Shown here in pieces: positions 59,753 through 64,000 of a DNA stretch of 64,000 nucleotides (positions within the stretch are counted from its first letter, which is position 1; each line of letters opens with the position of its first letter). Origin of the DNA: Paramyrothecium sp. XJ0827 (taxonomy: Eukaryota > Ascomycota > Sordariomycetes > Hypocreales > Stachybotryaceae); assembly GCA_020881915.1 (NCBI GenBank), contig JAJFPB010000008.1, positions 2,852,001 to 2,916,000 of the forward strand, written 5' to 3'. The notes under the pieces are model-generated. The model was not told the DNA's origin. It made no database searches and was given only the letters and a program-made list of their open reading frames with translations. Both the position numbers and the translations under genes were made by a program.

Positions 59753-60445
59753 ATGGCGACCGCTGTAGTTGTCGGCTCCACTGGCCTTGTCGGCTCCTGC
59801 ATCATCACCAAATTGGCCGCTTCTGCCGAGTTCTCCACGATACATTCCATTTCGCGTCGCCCGCCTACGCGCCCAGAACAAAAGGTCAGCGCCATTGTCG
59901 AACCCAACACCGCCGCTTGGGAAGAGGCTCTACTGTGTGCCTCCCCACAGCCTCGCGTTTTCTTCTCCGCGCTTGGCACAACGCGTAGTGCAGCTGGTAC
60001 TCTAGAGGCGCATTGGAAGATCGACCATGATCTCAACGTCGAGCTCGTGCGTGCGGCAAAGACAGCTGGGGTCGAGACGGTTGTGTTAATCTCCAGTGTA
60101 ACTACGGATGGCGCTTTGTCCGGTCGTGCGCAGTACAGTAAGATGAAGAAAGGCGTGGAGAATGCTATCCGAGAGCATGAATTCAAACACGCAATCATAC
60201 TGCGCCCAGGCCTCATCATGGGCCCGCGACAGGACCAGAGGATTGTAGAGGGGATATCCAGTGCAGTTTTCCGCGGCTTGGGTAAAGTAAGCTCTGCCCT
60301 CGGAGACAGCTTGACCCAGGATGCCGACGTTATTGCCAATGCTGCAGTGCAAGCCGCCATCTTGGCCCAGCGAGGGGAAGCACCATGCGCCTTGTGGATA
60401 ATGGAAGCTGCGGATATAATCAAATTCGGGCAGAATTCGAAATGA
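59753..60445 (+). CDS. Fmp52-like NAD(P)-binding protein
   Basis: About 230 residues without introns. The ATG at 59753 gives MATAVVVGSTGLVGSCIITKL, the Rossmann dinucleotide motif GxTGxxG. Further family marks are ISRRPPT, VFFSALGTTRSAAGTLEAHWKIDHDLN, VVLISSVTTDG and ILRPGLIMGPRQ. These match fungal Fmp52, reported as a mitochondrial outer membrane protein in yeast and related to TIP30/HTATIP2 atypical SDRs. Length is normal. An in-frame ATG at 59708 adds 15 hydrophilic residues and is less likely. Confidence 0.88.
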   Translation: MATAVVVGSTGLVGSCIITKLAASAEFSTIHSISRRPPTRPEQKVSAIVEPNTAAWEEALLCASPQPRVFFSALGTTRSAAGTLEAHWKIDHDLNVELVRAAKTAGVETVVLISSVTTDGALSGRAQYSKMKKGVENAIREHEFKHAIILRPGLIMGPRQDQRIVEGISSAVFRGLGKVSSALGDSLTQDADVIANAAVQAAILAQRGEAPCALWIMEAADIIKFGQNSK

Positions 60446-61121
60446 AATCAATGATTACATCAACGAATCTAGTTACACAATCTTGGCATTGTTGCAAGAA
60501 AGCTCCACGTCAGTAACGAATTATGCACTGTCGTCTGTTGCCGAACAAGGAGAGCCGAATAACTTGGGTTAGTTGATATTGACTTGGTCAGAAAGGACAT
60601 GAAAGAAGCATAGAGAACGGGTTCTCACATAGTGAGAGCACTGAGTCTCCAAATCAACCTTCAGATATGTGTCTAAGAGCATCTGGACTTTGAATGCGAA
60701 ATATGGATCTGAAATCCCTTTCGCTAACTAAGTATTAGTCGGCGCGCAATCAGAAGAATTTAATTCACTTGATATGCACTTTTATTAGCCGCAGCCTGAT
60801 CTGGCTGGGGACTGGGCTAAAAAAACCGCAATCAGGATATTTTACTTGGAATTCTTGTTATTACTCTTTCCTTAATGACTCTTTTACAGAAACTCCCAGT
60901 CTTAAGCTTCTTTTCAGATCCTCTTTCTTATGATTGCATAGTTTGCAAATGACACGCATGCGCCAAAGCATGCTCGCTCCACGGCACAAAGCAGCGTCAC
61001 AAGAGTTTGGCAACCACGCTTGACAGTAACGTGAGTCAGGATTGACATTTAGGTTCTAGTAAGGATAACAAGACCTTAGATTTACTACGGAATGACGATG
61101 TTTCGACATAGATTGCCCTTC
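60446..61121. other. intergenic, convergent
   Basis: 676 bp between the Fmp52-like and xylanase gene ends. It is AT-rich in parts and no gene is seen. Confidence 0.5.
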
Positions 61122-62518
61122 TTACAAAGCATTTACCAAAGTGTTGTATGCCGCCTTTGGCTGATAGTTGCGATCGAAGAGAAGCGGGTTGTCATTGGCT
61201 CTCCATGAGTCTTTGTCCGACACGCCCCACACAGTCTGTAATGGGTTCATAGTTAGCTGTTGTTGATTTGAATGGAAGAGGTATTACTCACGATTCCGAC
61301 ACACTTGGAGACCTGGAGACAGGCGTTCATTACGGTGAGGTAATCATTGGCGGAGGCGCCGGCAATATCGAGCTCAGTAATCGCAACCTCCTTAACATTG
61401 GCAGCTGCCAGAACTCTCAAGGCAGCGGGAACACCAGAGGCAGGATTCCATCCACCAGAAGCAGCCAAGTGGGCCTGGCTGCCAATGCCGTCAATGGGAA
61501 TGCCTTGGGAGATCCACTTGTTGACGTGATCGACCATGCCGCGGGTGACCTTTGCGTAGTTGGCAATGTCGAGGTTATAATCGTTGATGTAGAGTTTAGC
61601 GTTGGGGTCAGCCGCACGTGCAGCGCGGAAGGCGATGCCTACAAAGTCTTCGCCAAGAACACGACTGAAGACGCTGTTGCGGAGACTTCCATCCTCAGCA
61701 AAGATCTCATTAACGACATCCCACTGGACAATCTTTCCCTTGTAGCGGTTCACCATGGTGGTGACGTGGTTCTGGATGACCTGAGTCAAGGTGTTGCGAT
61801 CATTGATGCTGTCAACCCAACTCGGTAACTGAGAATGCCAGAGAAGGGTATGGCCACGAATGAGCTTGCCATTGGATTGAGCAAAGTTGACCACGGCGTC
61901 AGCATTGGTAAACGTGAATTGGCCTCGGCTTGCTGTCCTAAATTAGATTTCACAACCAAAATGTAAACGTCAAAAAAAGACAACTCACGCTCAATAGCAT
62001 CCCACTTCATGCTATTTTCATTGGTAACCTGCCCAAAGCTGTTCTTAACAATGGTGGTGATTTGACTGTTGCTAAGATGGTAGTGGTCGATCTCGGTTCC
62101 GAAGTAGAGTTTTCCCTTGGCCTTGAACTTGTTGTGTAGACCATTTCCACCCGTACCAGGGTTGTTGGTAGGGTTAGGATTGTTGCCTTGAGTTGTCGAG
62201 GCCGGAGGATTGCCGCCGGATCCGGGCACACATTGAGAGTACCATTGGCTAGAAAGATCGACATCAATAACTGGCAGCTACGCAAGGGTTTCATTTGGAG
62301 GGGAAAGTGCTCACTTGCTGACTTGGCATACAGCGCCGGAAACGCAGGTGGTCGGACCAGTCCAACCTTGACCGCCACCTGTAGGACAGAGGTTGTCAGT
62401 AAATTATATCGGTGGAAATGGTTGCGCAGGAAGTTTATGACGTACACTGGCCCCAAAGAGGGGACTGTGCAAGCACAGCTGCTGGAAGGATAGCAAGCAC
62501 GACTGGAAGAGTGTACAT
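61122..62518 (-). CDS. secreted GH10 endo-beta-1,4-xylanase with N-terminal CBM1
   Basis: Exons 62518-62446, 62378-62315, 62248 to about 62010, a main catalytic exon and a last exon ending at 61122, with introns of about 66 nt. After the signal peptide [18 protein letters not shown] comes a CBM1 cellulose-binding module, [15 protein letters not shown]...CQVSNQWYSQC, with four Cys. A Ser/Thr/Pro/Asn linker and the GH10 barrel follow. Catalytic sites are WDVVNEIF (acid/base Glu) and ITELDIAG (nucleophile Glu); [12 protein letters not shown] is the substrate His region. The end is [31 protein letters not shown]. It cleaves xylan outside the cell. A GGCTAA motif at 62685-62690 upstream fits an XlnR/Xyr1-type site. 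Confidence 0.92.
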
Positions 62519-62684
62519 GATGACCGATGTTCAAGCAAAGTTAAGTATGGTGAGCGATCTAGGGTCAAACAATTGAAAACAAATGATCATGCTCCGGGTT
62601 CAATTGCCCTCTTTAAATGCGTCAACATCAACAACTGAGCCCGGGTTCACATGCCGTAAATGAGGATTAATCTAAACTGGCAGG

Positions 62685-62690
62685 GGCTAA
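62685..62690 (+). promoter_or_regulatory. possible XlnR/Xyr1-type site
   Basis: GGCTAA lies 167 bp upstream of the xylanase ATG. The motif is known for xylanolytic regulators, but six bases occur often by chance. Confidence 0.35.
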
Positions 62691-62695
62691 CTGAT

Positions 62696-62940
62696 GGATG
62701 GGTCATACTACGGACGTTCTTTCGTCCCATGGCTTAGTTCCGTAGACCACAAAGGTAAGGTGGCTGGGTTACTCAATGGATGGAATATTCTCCGGTCAAC
62801 TTTCTCAAAGACTCTCCATCCGCATGCCACAAAGAGCTCCAAACTGTGGCCAGTTACTGGGTGGAATATTCCACACGGAGTTAGTTTCGCCAAACGTTGA
62901 CATCCGCAGGCTGTAAAGAGTTAGAAGCTCTAAGCGTTAA
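62696..62940 (+). repeat. degenerate 82-bp tandem repeat, three copies
   Basis: Units begin at 62696, 62778 and 62859 with GGATGGGTCATA, GGATGGAATATT and GGGTGGAATATT. Each also has a CCACAAAG / CTGTAAAG block about 56 bases in. Copies are strongly diverged. Confidence 0.6.
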
Positions 62941-63933
62941 ACTTGTTTGGCGCTCGAAACGGAGCATGGTCGGCAGATGAATTTCCTTGCGTACCTGTCA
63001 AGTGCTTGTATTTCCGATTAGCCTAATTTCCCATGGGTTTCACGAGCGCCAATCCAGCCGAGACAGCTGAGTCTTTTAAACAACCGGACAGCCGCCCGGC
63101 TGTGTAAGAAAGACCCCACAAACCCCGTGGCGGTTTGAGAATGGTTCGTTGGTAGCAGCAAGAAGGAACACAGTAGCAGCCGCACCAATGAGAAAGCCCT
63201 AGGTTGTGTGGCTTTCGCAGAAGTACCATTTGCATGCCACCGTGATCTCGATCAAGGTTGAAGTTGCGAGTCATCTGCTCCTCTCTTCACGTACGTTACA
63301 CTACTGCTTCTCTTTTCATGTAGATACTTCACTTCAACCCGTACAAACAATCGATACAAGACAACGTTGGTAGCTGATTGAGAGATCTCTCGGCAAACAA
63401 ATGAGTTGGCTGAGACAAGTTCATCCATGCCATTATGAGCCTCGTGATAACACGATGTGCGCCTAAGCAATTATTGACCCATTGCAATGAAGAAATGAAG
63501 TTTGACATTCTCCACTCTCCGTGAATTAGCCAAGTTGTGAGGGCAGGGTGCTGACATTATCCTAGTGGTCGGTTTTGTGAAGTGCCACTTCCCCAGTTAA
63601 AAAATGCCGGCACATGGATGACGCGCAAAGTTTCGCGTGACAATAGAGGCTCGACACAATTAAAAGCCCAGCTACGGTGTTCATATTTTAATAAAGACGT
63701 GTTTCGTATGATACCGAGGAACTACAGAAGAAAATAAAGAGGAACTGATGGAGGAAAAGAAAAAAAGGAAAAGAATACCTTATACTTAAATTCAGGAGCC
63801 ACTGGGTATTTTTGCCACAAATCAAGAGCGCAGATTTGAAAAGGGGAACCCAATCGTGCGCTACTTGTACTGTGCAAGACGTTAGGAAGTGTTGTTAGCA
63901 AGAGACTCATGGTTGCTTGCTTTTGTATAGAGT

Positions 63934-63959
63934 CCCCCCCCCAAAAAAAAGGGGGGGGG
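63934..63959 (+). repeat. C9-A8-G9 homopolymer palindrome
   Basis: Nine C, eight A and nine G in direct succession, so the C and G runs can pair as a hairpin with an A loop. Confidence 0.85.
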
Positions 63960-64000
63960 AAACCGTGATCAACAACACTCGTGAAACACAGAAACAGAGT

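Larger units (their letters stand above)
62519..64000. other. upstream region of xylanase and window end
   Basis: No supported gene. It carries the 82-bp repeat at 62696-62940, a GGCTAA motif and a C9-A8-G9 tract at 63934-63959. Confidence 0.5.

Noticed and set aside
1..64000. tRNA, rRNA or CRISPR features
   Set aside because: I looked for B-box-like GGTTCGA-containing tRNA ends and for regularly spaced repeats with unique spacers and found none; CRISPR would not be expected in a fungus.

Overview
The window is nuclear DNA of a filamentous ascomycete (Pezizomycotina). The evidence is genes split by short GT-AG introns of about 50-130 bp, fungal Zn2Cys6 and bZIP regulators, CBM1-GH10 and GH2 secreted hydrolases, CE5 esterase, fungal NLR-like proteins, and an AT-rich, stop-rich repeat island. 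I cannot name the species. Exon joins below were worked out by eye from splice signals and frame; those stated with coordinates keep frame exactly.

Region 1 (1-10.2 kb): a secreted GH2 beta-galactosidase-type enzyme, a bZIP regulator, a relic of an NLR nucleoside-phosphorylase domain, and a ubiquitin C-terminal hydrolase. Region 2 (11.3-29.6 kb): a likely orphan biosynthetic gene cluster. It holds an MFS exporter, an NRPS-like enzyme (partial C, then A-T-R), a class V PLP enzyme, a 2-oxoglutarate/Fe(II) oxygenase, an SDR, a Zn2Cys6 regulator and a decayed catalase-like gene. The PLP enzyme and the oxygenase are divergent, and their shared promoter carries a roughly 12-copy degenerate 24-bp tandem array with an inverted-repeat core. 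This array is the most unusual structure in the window. The inferred chemistry is activation of an alpha-amino acid, reductive release as an aldehyde, then PLP, oxygenase and SDR steps, regulation by the cluster TF and export by the MFS protein.

Region 3 (29.8-55.5 kb): three NLR/STAND-type genes (PNP-NACHT-ankyrin; NB-ARC-TPR; a degenerate-P-loop nSTAND-like gene divergent from an AAA+ ATPase). They are interspersed with a fungal membrane protein of unknown function, a CE5 esterase, a Zn2Cys6 regulator and a 62-residue secreted peptide. Region 4 (55.5-58.6 kb): an AT-rich degraded repeat island with hairpins, followed by a decayed acetoacetate-decarboxylase-like gene. Region 5 (58.6-64 kb): a SnoaL-like protein, an Fmp52-like reductase, and a CBM1-GH10 xylanase preceded by an 82-bp three-copy repeat.
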